The notes below the pieces were generated by a model. That model did not search any database and was not told the DNA's origin. It saw nothing but the letters and a program-made list of their open reading frames with translations. This document shows, one piece after another, positions 1 to 8,275 of a stretch of 14,793 nt of DNA. Made by a program: the position numbers and the translations under genes. Position 1 is the first letter of the stretch, and each line of letters begins with the position of its first letter. Source of the stretch: Megasphaera hominis (GTDB taxonomy: Bacteria; Bacillota; Negativicutes; Veillonellales; Megasphaeraceae); contig NZ_JACOGK010000047.1 in NCBI RefSeq assembly GCF_014269395.1, positions 1 through 14,793 on the forward strand. The letters run 5' to 3'.

Positions 1-69
1 TCGTTCGACTTGCATGTGTTAAGCACGCCGCCAGCGTTCGTCCTGAGCCAGGATCAAACTCTCCATGAT
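1..69 (-). rRNA. 16S ribosomal RNA, 5' end (partial)
   Basis: Read on the minus strand, this stretch holds the universal bacterial 16S start: AGAGTTTGATCCTGGCTCAG lies at 62-43, followed by GACGAACGCTGGCGGCGTG and ACACATGCAAGTCGA. That 20-mer corresponds to E. coli positions 8-27, so the mature 5' end should be near position 69. Only about 69 nt are present; the gene continues past the left edge. It lies downstream of three tandem promoters and a leader with a boxA-like element, so it opens an rRNA operon. The part present is too short and too conserved to name the genus. Confidence 0.97.
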
Positions 70-211
70 ATGTGAAGAGCTATCTAGCTCTGTCTTACTT
101 ATTGTTTGTGTTACATTTGGTTGACGTTCTATAAAAATAGAATCTCGCACTGGCATTTCATATGTTTACATTGTTCAGTTTTCAAAGGTCATCATGTCGT
201 CTTGCGACGAC
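70..211 (-). other. rRNA operon leader with boxA-like element and processing hairpins
   Basis: Transcribed leader between the most downstream rRNA promoter and 16S. On the minus strand it contains CTTTGAAAACTGAACAA at 187-171, which resembles the boxA-type antitermination and spacer motif of Firmicute rRNA operons. Three hairpins are visible: GTCGTC-GCAA-GACGAC at 211-196 (GNRA-type tetraloop, right at the expected transcript start), a 6-bp A/T hairpin with a 4-nt loop at 127-142, and AGAGCTA/TAGCTCT at 76-91 just ahead of 16S. The last may take part in 5' processing. These roles are inferred from position and motif. Confidence 0.7.
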
Positions 212-217
212 TTGTAT

Positions 218-246
218 ATCTTATCAGGATTCATGCGGCTTGTCAA
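218..246 (-). promoter_or_regulatory. rRNA promoter P3 (proximal)
   Basis: On the minus strand there is a perfect -35 TTGACA (246-241), a 17-nt spacer and a -10 TAAGAT (223-218). Upstream of the -35, at about 247-275, lie A-tracts (CAAAAAACTTAAAAAACTGC) that look like an UP element. Transcription would start near 211, at the foot of the GCAA-capped hairpin. It is the closest of three promoters driving the 16S gene. Confidence 0.85.
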
Positions 247-333
247 GCAGTTTTTTAAGTTTTTTGAACTTATTTGTCCACTCGACACACTACATTCAGG
301 GCTTTTTGTTCGCCCTCACCTGACAGCTATTGA

Positions 334-362
334 AGTATATCATTTGCTCCCTTCTCTGTCAA
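334..362 (-). promoter_or_regulatory. rRNA promoter P2 (middle)
   Basis: On the minus strand: -35 TTGACA (362-357), 17-nt spacer, -10 TATACT (339-334). An A-rich stretch (TTCAAAAAAAGTGC) directly precedes the -35. The flanking GCTTGACAGAGA is shared with P1, pointing to duplication of the promoter unit. Confidence 0.83.
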
Positions 363-484
363 GCACTTTTTTTGAAGAACTTTTAAAACAGAAAAAGACA
401 ATAGCAAACACACTGACACACATAAAGGAATTAGCAAAATTACTATATTCATTCATTTGCACGTCCGCAATAGCTGGTTATTAC

Positions 485-513
485 ATAGTACTACGGATTG
501 GCGTCTCTGTCAA
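485..513 (-). promoter_or_regulatory. rRNA promoter P1 (distal)
   Basis: On the minus strand: -35 TTGACA (513-508), 17-nt spacer, -10 TACTAT (490-485). It shares GCTTGACAGAGA with P2 and lies about 50 nt downstream of the gyrA terminator, so rRNA synthesis here does not depend on gyrA read-through. The -10 is weaker than those of P2 and P3. Confidence 0.72.
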
Positions 514-564
514 GCCATTTCTTTACACGCCCTATACTTCTCTTATATATATGTACAGTGGCAT

Positions 565-598
565 AAAAAAGGAAGGCCTCCAGGAGACCTTCCTTTTT
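565..598 (-). terminator. Rho-independent terminator of gyrA
   Basis: An inverted repeat of two 11-nt arms (571-581 and 583-593, one G.U wobble on the minus strand) is flanked by runs of A and T on both sides. It starts about 9 nt after the gyrA stop. The flanks make it bidirectional in principle. It separates gyrA from the rRNA promoters. Confidence 0.92.
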
Positions 599-606
599 AG
601 AGCGTC

Positions 607-3090
607 TTATTGTTTGCCGAACAGATCGTCTTGCTGCTCTTCTGCTTCTGTATCTTCACCGTCAATGGTAATCGTATCGAGAGCCATTACTTTGTCGTCT
701 TCTTCCAGCTTCTGGATTTTGACGCCAGATGTAATCTTGCCCTTCTTGATGCCAATACTTTCGACATCCGTACGAATCACGATGCCATTGCCTGTAATGA
801 GCATCAATTCCTGATCATCGTGGACGACTTCTACCCCTACGACGTCACCGGTCTTCGGTGTAATCTTGAAGTTCTTTACGCCTTTACCGCCCCGCAGCTG
901 AACCTTATAGGCTTCTACGTTATTGCGTTTGCCAAAGCCTTCTTCGCTGACTGTCAGGACCTGGCACCCTGGCGTGAGAATATCCGCACCGATGACCATA
1001 TCACCGGCAGCCAGATCGATGCCGCGGACGCCGCGTGTATTGCGGCCCATAGGACGTACATCGGCTTCGTTAAAGCAGATGGCCATGCCCTGCTTAGTGG
1101 CCAAAATGATATTCTGGTCCCCTGTCGTCAGGCGCACCTTGGCCAGGTGGTCACCTTCTACGAGGGAAATGGCAATGAGGCCGTTACGGCGGACATTTTT
1201 AAATTCCTGCAATTCTGTCTTCTTCACGCGGCCCTGTTCCGTCGCCATGAAGAGGTTCATAGACGGATCTGCCTGATCGAGGTCGATGAGGGCATTGACC
1301 TTTTCCCCGCTTTCCAGGGGCAAGAGGTTAATCGCTGCCACGCCTTTCGAATTACGGCTGTTGGCTTCCGGAATTTCGTAGGCCTTCAGACGATAGACAC
1401 GGCCCAGGTTGGTAAAGAAAAGGACCGTATTGAGGGACGATGTGTAGAGCAAGTGATTGACTACGTCTTCGTCCTTCGTGCCCATGCCTTTAATGCCCCG
1501 GCCGCCTTTGTTTTGCGTATGGTATACGTTGGCATTAATCCGCTTGATATACCCACGGCGGGTGAGTGTCAGTACCATGCGTTCGTCGGGAATCATGTCT
1601 TCTACAGCGAAGTCAGACGTATCCGCTACGATTTGCGTACGGCGCTTGTCGGCGAATTTTCTCTTGGCTTCGAGCAATTCCGTTTTTACGATTTCCATGA
1701 TTTTATGCGTATCTGCCAGGACGTCGCGCAAATAAGCGATCCGTTCTTCCAGTTCCTTATATTCTGCTTCGATCTTTTCCCGTTCCAGGCCGGTCAGGCG
1801 GCGCAGACGCATGTCGAGGATGGCCACAGACTGCTTTTCACTGAGACCAAAGCGGCTCATGAGAGAATTCTTGGCAATTTCATCGGTCTGCGATTCACGG
1901 ATCGTCCGGATGACTTCATCAATATGATCGAGGGCGATGAGCAGGCCTTCCAATATGTGGGCTCTGGCCAAGGCCTTATCCAGTTCGAATTTGCTGCGAC
2001 GCGTAATGACATCCTGCTGATGGGCCAGATAATAGTGCAAAATCTGTTTCAGCGTCAGGACGCGGGGATGGCCGTCTACGAGGGCCAGCATGATGACGCC
2101 AAAGGTTTCCTGAAGCTGTGTATGCTTATAGAGCTTGTTCAGGACGATGTCCGGATTGGCATCGGCGCGCAGTTCGACGACAATGCGCATGCCCTTACGG
2201 TCTGATTCATCACGCAAGGCCGTAATGCCGTCGATTTCCTTATTGCGGGACAGGTCGGCAATCGTTTCAATGACCCGGGCTTTGTTGACCTGGTAAGGGA
2301 TTTCCGTTACGACAATCCGGTGTTTGCCCTTGCTCATCGGTTCAATTTCTGCACAGGAACGCATCTTAATGCTGCCCCGGCCTGTCGAATAGGCTTTGAG
2401 GATACCGTCCCGGCCCATGATTTTGGCTCCTGTCGGGAAATCAGGCCCCTGGATCTTGGTCATCAACTCTTCCAGGCTGGCATCCGGATTATCGATGAGC
2501 AGTACACAGCCATCGATGACTTCCCCCAAATTATGGGGCGGAATATTGGTTGCCATACCTACGGCAATACCGGCCGAGCCATTGACCAGGAGGTTCGGGA
2601 TCTTTGCCGGCAATACAGTCGGTTCCTGCAGGGAGCCGTCGTAGTTGGGCATGAAATCCACTGTATCTTTGTCGATATCTTCCAGCATTTCGCCGGTAAT
2701 CTTGGCCATACGCACTTCTGTATAACGCATAGCAGCAGCCGAGTCGCCATCGACGGAACCAAAGTTGCCGTGGCCGTCTACGAGCGGATAGCGCGTAGAA
2801 AAGTCCTGGGCCAGACGGACTGTTGCATCGTATACAGAGCTGTCACCATGAGGATGGTATTTACCAAGTACTTCACCGACGATACGTGCTGATTTCTTGT
2901 ACGGCTTGTTGGGCGTCATGCCCGCTTCGTGCATGGCGTACAAAATGCGGCGGTGTACGGGCTTTAAGCCGTCGCGCACATCCGGTAAGGCGCGGGTAAT
3001 GATAACGCTCATCGCATAGTCGATGTACGATGTCTGCATTTCATCTTCCAGGCATACCGGTAAAATCTTATCAACCTGTTGTTCGTCCAC
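607..3090 (-). CDS. gyrA: DNA gyrase subunit A
   Basis: The breakage-reunion subunit of DNA gyrase, which with GyrB introduces negative supercoils using ATP; cytoplasmic. The 827-residue product is full length for GyrA. The N-terminal domain carries the quinolone-resistance region [17 protein letters not shown] (residues 79-95) and the catalytic tyrosine in [10 protein letters not shown] (Tyr123). The C-terminal beta-pinwheel has repeated strand motifs from about residue 500 and a GyrA-box QLRGGKG at 731-737, the mark of gyrase rather than topoisomerase IV. A short acidic tail ends the protein. Ser84 and Asp88, the equivalents of E. coli Ser83 and Asp87, are the quinolone-sensitive residues. 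The start is GTG at 3090-3088, with AGGTGA four nt upstream. The gene has an extended -10 promoter upstream and a terminator downstream, so it appears monocistronic. gyrB is not next to it in this window; rRNA promoters follow it, as in the Bacillus gyrA-rrnO layout. Confidence 0.98.
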   Translation of the reverse strand: MDEQQVDKILPVCLEDEMQTSYIDYAMSVIITRALPDVRDGLKPVHRRILYAMHEAGMTPNKPYKKSARIVGEVLGKYHPHGDSSVYDATVRLAQDFSTRYPLVDGHGNFGSVDGDSAAAMRYTEVRMAKITGEMLEDIDKDTVDFMPNYDGSLQEPTVLPAKIPNLLVNGSAGIAVGMATNIPPHNLGEVIDGCVLLIDNPDASLEELMTKIQGPDFPTGAKIMGRDGILKAYSTGRGSIKMRSCAEIEPMSKGKHRIVVTEIPYQVNKARVIETIADLSRNKEIDGITALRDESDRKGMRIVVELRADANPDIVLNKLYKHTQLQETFGVIMLALVDGHPRVLTLKQILHYYLAHQQDVITRRSKFELDKALARAHILEGLLIALDHIDEVIRTIRESQTDEIAKNSLMSRFGLSEKQSVAILDMRLRRLTGLEREKIEAEYKELEERIAYLRDVLADTHKIMEIVKTELLEAKRKFADKRRTQIVADTSDFAVEDMIPDERMVLTLTRRGYIKRINANVYHTQNKGGRGIKGMGTKDEDVVNHLLYTSSLNTVLFFTNLGRVYRLKAYEIPEANSRNSKGVAAINLLPLESGEKVNALIDLDQADPSMNLFMATEQGRVKKTELQEFKNVRRNGLIAISLVEGDHLAKVRLTTGDQNIILATKQGMAICFNEADVRPMGRNTRGVRGIDLAAGDMVIGADILTPGCQVLTVSEEGFGKRNNVEAYKVQLRGGKGVKNFKITPKTGDVVGVEVVHDDQELMLITGNGIVIRTDVESIGIKKGKITSGVKIQKLEEDDKVMALDTITIDGEDTEAEEQQDDLFGKQ

Positions 3091-3164
3091 AATGTCACCT
3101 CATAAAAAAAATAAAACCAACGTCCCTGTCTGTCTATCTCACAGATCACGAGCGCATTATCTAT

Positions 3165-3173
3165 ATTATAGCA
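3165..3173 (-). promoter_or_regulatory. gyrA promoter, extended -10
   Basis: Minus strand TGCTATAAT (3173-3165) is a perfect extended -10 element. No good TTGACA lies 17 nt upstream, as is usual for extended -10 promoters. It would give a 5' UTR of about 70 nt before the GTG start of gyrA. Confidence 0.65.
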
Positions 3174-3245
3174 AATTTTTGTCCCTTTTGATAGGTTTTT
3201 GTCGTCTTAAGGCAAACAGAGCCCTTGCAGGGCCGTTTAGGGCGA

Positions 3246-3279
3246 AAAGAAAAGAGGAGGCAGTATCTGGTCTGCCCCC
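3246..3279 (-). terminator. Terminator of the But-like CoA-transferase gene
   Basis: On the minus strand, GGGGGCAG (3279-3272) pairs with CTGCCTCC (3263-3256) around an 8-nt loop, with one G.U pair, and is followed by TCTTTTCTTTT. It begins about 22 nt after the stop codon and separates the CoA-transferase from gyrA. Confidence 0.75.
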
Positions 3280-3301
3280 TCCGGCTATCGTTCTGCCGTG
3301 C

Positions 3302-4657
3302 TTATTTCTTATTGCTGTATCTCCAGATTTTCATTTCTTCCGCTTTTTTGATCAGTTCATCGCGGAAATCCGGATGGGCAATGCTGATCAGTGCTTCTGC
3401 CCGTTCCCAGGTCGATTTGCCCATGAGGTTGACCATACCGTATTCCGTGGCGATCCAGCAGGTCTGGGAACGCGGATCCGTGACGGTCGTGCCTTGTGCC
3501 AGTGTCGGGCAGATATTGGACGTCGTCACGCCGCTCTTTTTATCCGTATGGGTCGAGTGCATGGCAATGATCCCTTTGCCGCCGCGGGAACGATAGGCCC
3601 CGTCCGTGAAGTCCAGCTGGCCGCCGGTACCACTGATTTGGTGCGGGCCCTTCGATTCTGCCGATACCTGGCCGAAGAGATCGACTTCGATACAGCTGTT
3701 AATCGAAATGAAATTGTCCATCTGACCGATGACGGCCGGATCGTTGACGTAATCAATAGGAAAAGCCGCCAGGCTGGGGTTATCATCAATCCAGTCGTAC
3801 AGTTTCTGTGAGCCCAGGGCAAAGGAGTATACACCTTTATTGCGGTTCAGCCGTTTGGCCTTATTGGTCAGGCGGCCTTCTTTATACATGAGATAGAAGG
3901 CGTCGACGAGCATTTCCGTATGGAAACCCAGATCCTTCAGATCCGATTTGGCAATCATGGCGCCTACACTGTTCGGCAGGCCGCCGATTCCCAGTTGCAG
4001 TGTAGCTCCGTCCGGAATGGCTTCGACAATCGGTTTGGCGATCATGGCGTCAATTTCGTCACCGGCCACAAAGGGAATCGTCGGAATGGCAATCCCCGGT
4101 GCTTCTACGATGGCATCGACGTCCGAAATGTGGATAGCTTCGCCCAAGCCGCCGAGACAGCGGGGCATATTGGGATTGACTTCTACAATGACTTTTTTGG
4201 CCTTTTGTACCATTGCTTCCGTAGCAGCGGCGCAGAGGCCGAAGTTGAAATAGCCGTGTCCATCCATAGAAGCGACAGTAATCATGGCTACATCCACGTC
4301 GAGCAGGTCGCGGTAGATAGAGGGCTGATTACGGAAGCACATAGGGCTGAAATTCATAGCACCTTGTGCACAGGCCTTGCGGTCATAGCCGCTCATGTGC
4401 CAGTTCGATACGGTAAAGGTATCACGCATAGGATCACACTCTACGACCTTACGCGGGAAAAGAGACATGGTTTCCCGTACTTTAATATCCTTTAATTCCT
4501 CTTTCCGGGCTGCCAAAGCTGCATCTAACAGCACGGGCTGCGAAGTGGTCATGCCATATTCAACCCAATCTCCGTCTTTTACTAGTTTTACCGCTTCTTC
4601 TGGCGTCGTCAGTTTTTGCTGATACATTTCTGTCCATTCAGACACATCGTTCACCAT
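3302..4657 (-). CDS. Butyryl-CoA:acetate CoA-transferase-like family 1 enzyme
   Basis: Family 1 CoA-transferase, 451 aa. It moves CoA between an acyl-CoA and a free acid through a glutamyl-CoA thioester. The likely catalytic Glu is E248 in FHTEM (245-249), next to the glycine-rich QLGIGGLPN (221-229). The CoA-binding loop is SGTGGQLDF (342-350). Overall pattern, including HGYFNFG, NMPRCLGG and the ending STWERAEALISIAHPDF...WRYSNK, matches my memory of the But enzymes of gut butyrate producers, which release butyrate and form acetyl-CoA. Substrate choice cannot be proven from sequence; 4-hydroxybutyrate or propionate CoA-transferase activity is possible. Start: GAAAGGT directly abuts the ATG at 4657, too close for a normal ribosome site. 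GTG at 4645 (Val5), five nt after GGTGA, fits better and gives the shorter N-terminus seen in relatives. It lies downstream of a paralogue in the same direction. Confidence 0.88.
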   Translation of the reverse strand: MVNDVSEWTEMYQQKLTTPEEAVKLVKDGDWVEYGMTTSQPVLLDAALAARKEELKDIKVRETMSLFPRKVVECDPMRDTFTVSNWHMSGYDRKACAQGAMNFSPMCFRNQPSIYRDLLDVDVAMITVASMDGHGYFNFGLCAAATEAMVQKAKKVIVEVNPNMPRCLGGLGEAIHISDVDAIVEAPGIAIPTIPFVAGDEIDAMIAKPIVEAIPDGATLQLGIGGLPNSVGAMIAKSDLKDLGFHTEMLVDAFYLMYKEGRLTNKAKRLNRNKGVYSFALGSQKLYDWIDDNPSLAAFPIDYVNDPAVIGQMDNFISINSCIEVDLFGQVSAESKGPHQISGTGGQLDFTDGAYRSRGGKGIIAMHSTHTDKKSGVTTSNICPTLAQGTTVTDPRSQTCWIATEYGMVNLMGKSTWERAEALISIAHPDFRDELIKKAEEMKIWRYSNKK

Positions 4658-4698
4658 ACCTTTCTATCGTTTTACTACATGTGTTCTGTTTTTCACAG

Positions 4699-4725
4699 AT
4701 TATACCTATAGTATACGTTGTTCAA
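4699..4725 (-). promoter_or_regulatory. Promoter of the But-like gene
   Basis: On the minus strand a perfect -10 TATAAT (4704-4699) follows TTGAAC (4725-4720) with a short 15-nt spacer, or TTTGAA (4726-4721) with 16 nt. An overlapping alternative, TTGCGT-17-TATACT, uses TATACT at 4715-4710. Either would let this gene be transcribed apart from the upstream paralogue. The -10 is convincing, the -35 less so. Confidence 0.55.
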
Positions 4726-4789
4726 ACGTTTTACGCAAGGTTCTGAATGTAAAGAAAGAATGTGTTTCATGCTTTTTCTGCAAGAAAAA

Positions 4790-6091
4790 TCAGATCAGCA
4801 GGTTTTCCTTTTTGGCTTTAAATGTCAGCTCTTCCCGGAATTTAGGATGGGCAATGCGGATCAGTTCCTTCGCCCGCTGGGACACGGTCTTGCCGCGCAG
4901 TTTGGCTACGCCGTATTCCGTTACGATGTAGTCGACATCGTTCTTGCTCGTCGTAACGATAGCGCCCGGTGCCAAGGTCGGCACGATTTTGCTGATCGTA
5001 TCATTCTTGGCCGTCGACGGGAAAGCAATGAAGCTCTTGCCGCCTTTAGAGGAAATGGCGCCGCGTACATAATCTGCCTGGCCGCCCGTACCGGAAATAT
5101 GACGGGTTCCGGCCGATTCCGAGCAGACCTGGCCAAAGAAATCGACTTCGATGGCGGCGTTAACGGAAATGAAGTTGGGATGCTGGGCGATGATGGCCGG
5201 GTCGTTGACGTAGTTGACGGGCAGCATGAGGAACATCGGGTTGTCATCGATGAAATCATAGATCCGCTGGGAGCCGAAGGTCAGGGTCGCTACGGTTTTG
5301 CCCCGGTGGAGGGGTTTTTGCATATTCGTCACGGCGCCACACTCGATAAGCTCTACCATGCTGTCCGTAAAGAGCTCCGTGTGGATGCCTAAATCGCGTT
5401 TATCTTTGAGGGCCAGGCCTACCGCTTCCGGCACGGCGCCAATCCCCAGCTGCAAGGTCGCACCATTAGGTACTTCTTCAGCAATATAACCGCCAATGGT
5501 CTGGCTGATCGTGTCGATTTTGGCAGGCGGCATGATGGGCAGGGGGTGGGACGTTTCACACAGGGCATCGACCTGGGAAATATGAATCTGCGGGACCGTG
5601 ACGACACGCGGCGCCTGATCGTTGACTTCCAAATAAATATGTTTTGCTTTCCGTATCATGGCTTCACTGCACGAGCCGTCCAGGCAGGTGCTGAAATAGC
5701 CGTGCTTGTCCATGGGCGACACTTGGGCAAAAAAGGCGTCTATTTCGATGTACCGTTCAAAAAGGCCCGGTGCATCCCGGTAATAGCAGGGCATGATATC
5801 GCAGCGGCCTTCGCTAACGGCTTTACGCAGGCCGCCACCGGAAAACCAGCTGACCGGCGTGAGCTGCGGGAAGGCTTCCGGCGCCAGCGTGCCCAAAGGG
5901 GTAATATCCAAGAGGGAATGGTAGACCAAATCCTTCACTTCGCCGGCTGCGGCCCGTTTCCCCAATGCGTCTGCCAGCACCGTTGGGATGGCGCCGGAAA
6001 TGTCCGAGCTGCAGGACCAGCCTGATTCGATAGAGGCAGCGATCTGTTCGGCTGTCTTTGTTTTGTCCGCATACATTTGTTTAAGGTCCAT
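4790..6091 (-). CDS. Acetyl-CoA hydrolase/4-hydroxybutyrate CoA-transferase family protein
   Basis: A second family 1 CoA-transferase, 433 aa, cytoplasmic, clearly paralogous to the But-like neighbour: both share VNDPA, NFISxN, IEVDxFGQV and SGTGGQ blocks in the same order. The likely catalytic Glu is E239 in IHTEL (236-240). The CoA loop is SGTGGQADY (333-341). A conserved glycine-rich QLGIGAVPEAVG lies at 214-225. Expected reaction: transfer of CoA from an acyl-CoA (for example 4-hydroxybutyryl-, butyryl- or propionyl-CoA) to acetate or another acid. The paired genes suggest different acyl preferences in short-chain fatty acid fermentation. The ATG at 6091 follows AAAGGAGT with 8 nt spacing. 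About 130 nt separate it from the next gene with no clear terminator between, so read-through is possible. Confidence 0.87.
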   Translation of the reverse strand: MDLKQMYADKTKTAEQIAASIESGWSCSSDISGAIPTVLADALGKRAAAGEVKDLVYHSLLDITPLGTLAPEAFPQLTPVSWFSGGGLRKAVSEGRCDIMPCYYRDAPGLFERYIEIDAFFAQVSPMDKHGYFSTCLDGSCSEAMIRKAKHIYLEVNDQAPRVVTVPQIHISQVDALCETSHPLPIMPPAKIDTISQTIGGYIAEEVPNGATLQLGIGAVPEAVGLALKDKRDLGIHTELFTDSMVELIECGAVTNMQKPLHRGKTVATLTFGSQRIYDFIDDNPMFLMLPVNYVNDPAIIAQHPNFISVNAAIEVDFFGQVCSESAGTRHISGTGGQADYVRGAISSKGGKSFIAFPSTAKNDTISKIVPTLAPGAIVTTSKNDVDYIVTEYGVAKLRGKTVSQRAKELIRIAHPKFREELTFKAKKENLLI

Positions 6092-6150
6092 GGAAAAAAC
6101 TCCTTTCTTTGCGTCTGCATACTATACATATCCCTGTAATCACACAAAGA

Positions 6151-6181
6151 ATTCCCGTCACACACGAGGTGCGGCGGGAAT
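6151..6181 (-). terminator. Probable terminator of the EF-G-like gene
   Basis: On the minus strand ATTCCCG-c-CGCAC pairs with GTGTG-a-CGGGAAT around a CTCGT loop, giving about 12 pairs with one internal mismatch and one G.U. It lies 14 nt after the stop codon. The following TTCTTTG is a poor T-run, so termination may be partial. It also sits just upstream of the 4-hydroxybutyrate CoA-transferase-like gene. Confidence 0.55.
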
Positions 6182-6194
6182 CCATAGGAGGGAT

Positions 6195-8270
6195 TTATTC
6201 TTCCTTACCTGCCTGAGCAGCGGCAATGATTTCGTCCATTGTCTTCTTTGGTACTTCTTCGTAGTTAAAGAAGCTCATATTGAACGTTCCTTTGCCCTGG
6301 GTCATAGAGCGCAGCACCGTCACATATCCGTTCATTTCCGACAAGGGAACCTGCGCTTTGACAACGATCAGGTTCTTATGGCTCGGATGGTGTTCCATAC
6401 CGAGGATACGGCCGCGACGGCCACTGAAATCGCCCATGACATCGCCCATGTATTCTTCCGGTACGATGACATCGACGTTATATACCGGTTCGAGGATAGC
6501 CGGTTTTGCTTCCGGTACGCCTTTCTTCAAGGCCAATGCCGCAGCTACTTTAAAGGCCATTTCCGACGAATCTACCGGGTGATACGAGCCGTCTTCCAGC
6601 GTCACTTTCACACGGATCATGGGGTAGCCGGCAATGAGGCCTTTTTCCAGCGTTTCCTTTACGCCCTTTTCGACGGCCGGAATGTACTGACGCGGTACGG
6701 CACCGCCAAAAATGGCATCGACAAATTCAAAATCTTCACCGGTTGTAAGCGGTTCAATTTTCAGTTTGACGTGACCGTACTGCCCGTGGCCGCCACTTTG
6801 TTTTTTATGCTTGCCTTCCACTTCCGTAACGCCGTTGATGGTTTCACGATACGGGATGTATACCGGTTCGAGTACGCCTTTGACGCCGTATTTGCGTTCC
6901 ATCTTATTCATGATGTGGTCGAGATGGACGTCACCCATGCAGCGTACGAGGAGCTGCTTGCCTTCGGCATTCTTTTCGACCTGGCACGTCGGATCTTCTT
7001 CGCTGATACGCAGAAGCGCCGTCATGAGCTTGTCGTCTTCGCCTTTCTTTTCCGGTACCATCGCTACTGTGTGGAGCGGATTCGGGAAGCGGATAGGATC
7101 GTATTCAACAGGGAATTCCGGCGTACCGAAGGTATCGCCTGTCTTAGCGTGAGCCAGTTTCGGAATGACGATGATATCACCGGCAATGGCTTCTTTGATA
7201 GGAATCTGTTCTTTGCCGACGAGGGTAAAGAATTTGCCCATTTTTTCATCGGCATCCTGGGTTACGTTGTAGAGCTTGTCCCCTTCTTTGAGTTCGCCCG
7301 AGAAGATGCGGACGTAGCTCAGCTTGCCGGCAAAGGGATCGATGAGTGTCTTGAAGACAAAGCCTGTAAAGGGCTTATTCGGATATACCATGACCGGGTC
7401 GCCTGTTTTCTTATCGGTGCCCATCATGACTTTTTGCGATGCATCCGGCATGTAGCGGATGAGACGGCCCAGGAGTTCTGTCGTGCCGATATGGTTGGTC
7501 GCACTGCCGCACATAACCGGGCACACGCGGCCTGTGAGCATACCCTGGCGCAGGCCCTGACGCAGTTCTTCCAAGGTCAGTTCATCGCCGTTTAAGTATT
7601 TTTCCAGCAGTTCGTCGTCCCCTTCGGCGGCAGCTTCCATGCACATTTCCCGGACTTCCCGTGCCTTCGGTACGTATTCTGTCGGTACTTTGATTTCATT
7701 GACTTTGCCATCGCTCCATTCCCAGGCGATCATCTTGCACACGTCGATGATGCCGCGGAAGTCTTTGCCTTCGCCAATAGGAATCTGCAAGGGCATGATC
7801 GATTTGCCGAAAACGGCACGCATTTTTTCCAGGCAGCCAAAGAAGTCTGCATTTTCCGTATCCATCTTATTGATATAAATCATCCGCGGCAGCTGCAATT
7901 CTACGCCGTATTCCCAGGCCCGTTCCGTGTCCATTTCTACGCCTGCATCGGCCGATACGACCATGAGGATGCCGTCAGCAGCCCGCAGGGCAGCCCGTAC
8001 TTCACCACAAAATTCACCATACCCCGGTGTATCGAGGAAATTCAGCTTATAGCCCTGCCATTCGCACGGCGCAATGCCCAGCTGGATGGTGACATTCCGT
8101 TTGATTTCTTCCGGCTCAAAATCCATGATATGTTTATTATCCTTACCTGTACCTACAGCCGGGACAGCACCGCAGGCCAGAAGCAGAGATTCAACAACGG
8201 CCGTCTTACCGGCTCCATCATGAGAAAGTACAGCTACGTTCCGTATCATATCACTAGCATATTCTTTCAT
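6195..8270 (-). CDS. Elongation factor G-like translational GTPase (accessory type)
   Basis: A 691-aa five-domain translational GTPase related to EF-G, cytoplasmic. GTPase motifs: P-loop SHDGAGKT (16-23), switch I RNVTI (58-62), G3 DTPGY (80-84), G4 NKMD (134-137). Domain II and III follow, and domain IV has SGGHGQYGHVKL, as in EF-G. Two features separate it from canonical EF-G: the P-loop is HDGAGKT rather than HVDAGKT, and the His after DTPG that activates hydrolytic water in EF-G is Tyr84. Both are typical of the second EF-G-like group found beside a normal fusA; its role is unclear (a ribosome-associated or stress function has been suggested). No rpsL, rpsG or tuf lies nearby, unlike the usual fusA site. 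The ATG is 11 nt after AGGAGG, and this ribosome site is part of a 10-bp inverted repeat. Confidence 0.9.
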   Translation of the reverse strand: MKEYASDMIRNVAVLSHDGAGKTAVVESLLLACGAVPAVGTGKDNKHIMDFEPEEIKRNVTIQLGIAPCEWQGYKLNFLDTPGYGEFCGEVRAALRAADGILMVVSADAGVEMDTERAWEYGVELQLPRMIYINKMDTENADFFGCLEKMRAVFGKSIMPLQIPIGEGKDFRGIIDVCKMIAWEWSDGKVNEIKVPTEYVPKAREVREMCMEAAAEGDDELLEKYLNGDELTLEELRQGLRQGMLTGRVCPVMCGSATNHIGTTELLGRLIRYMPDASQKVMMGTDKKTGDPVMVYPNKPFTGFVFKTLIDPFAGKLSYVRIFSGELKEGDKLYNVTQDADEKMGKFFTLVGKEQIPIKEAIAGDIIVIPKLAHAKTGDTFGTPEFPVEYDPIRFPNPLHTVAMVPEKKGEDDKLMTALLRISEEDPTCQVEKNAEGKQLLVRCMGDVHLDHIMNKMERKYGVKGVLEPVYIPYRETINGVTEVEGKHKKQSGGHGQYGHVKLKIEPLTTGEDFEFVDAIFGGAVPRQYIPAVEKGVKETLEKGLIAGYPMIRVKVTLEDGSYHPVDSSEMAFKVAAALALKKGVPEAKPAILEPVYNVDVIVPEEYMGDVMGDFSGRRGRILGMEHHPSHKNLIVVKAQVPLSEMNGYVTVLRSMTQGKGTFNMSFFNYEEVPKKTMDEIIAAAQAGKEE

Positions 8271-8275
8271 AATAT

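Noticed and set aside
194..814. 206-codon open frame on the plus strand across the rRNA promoter region
   Set aside because: It runs through promoters, the gyrA terminator and the end of gyrA on the other strand; low-complexity Ser-rich C-terminus is antisense gyrA.
610..2205. 531-codon open frame on the plus strand opposite gyrA
   Set aside because: It is fully antisense to a certain gyrA, has no recognisable domain or ribosome site, and arises from GC-rich third codon positions.
6107..6135. Promoter for the 4-hydroxybutyrate CoA-transferase-like gene (TTTGTG...TATAGT)
   Set aside because: The -35 is poor and the spacer uncertain, so it is not listed as a feature.
5988..7595. 535-codon open frame on the plus strand opposite the EF-G-like gene
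   Set aside because: Antisense to a well-supported GTPase, His/Phe/Arg-rich in the way typical of shadow frames, and no start signal.
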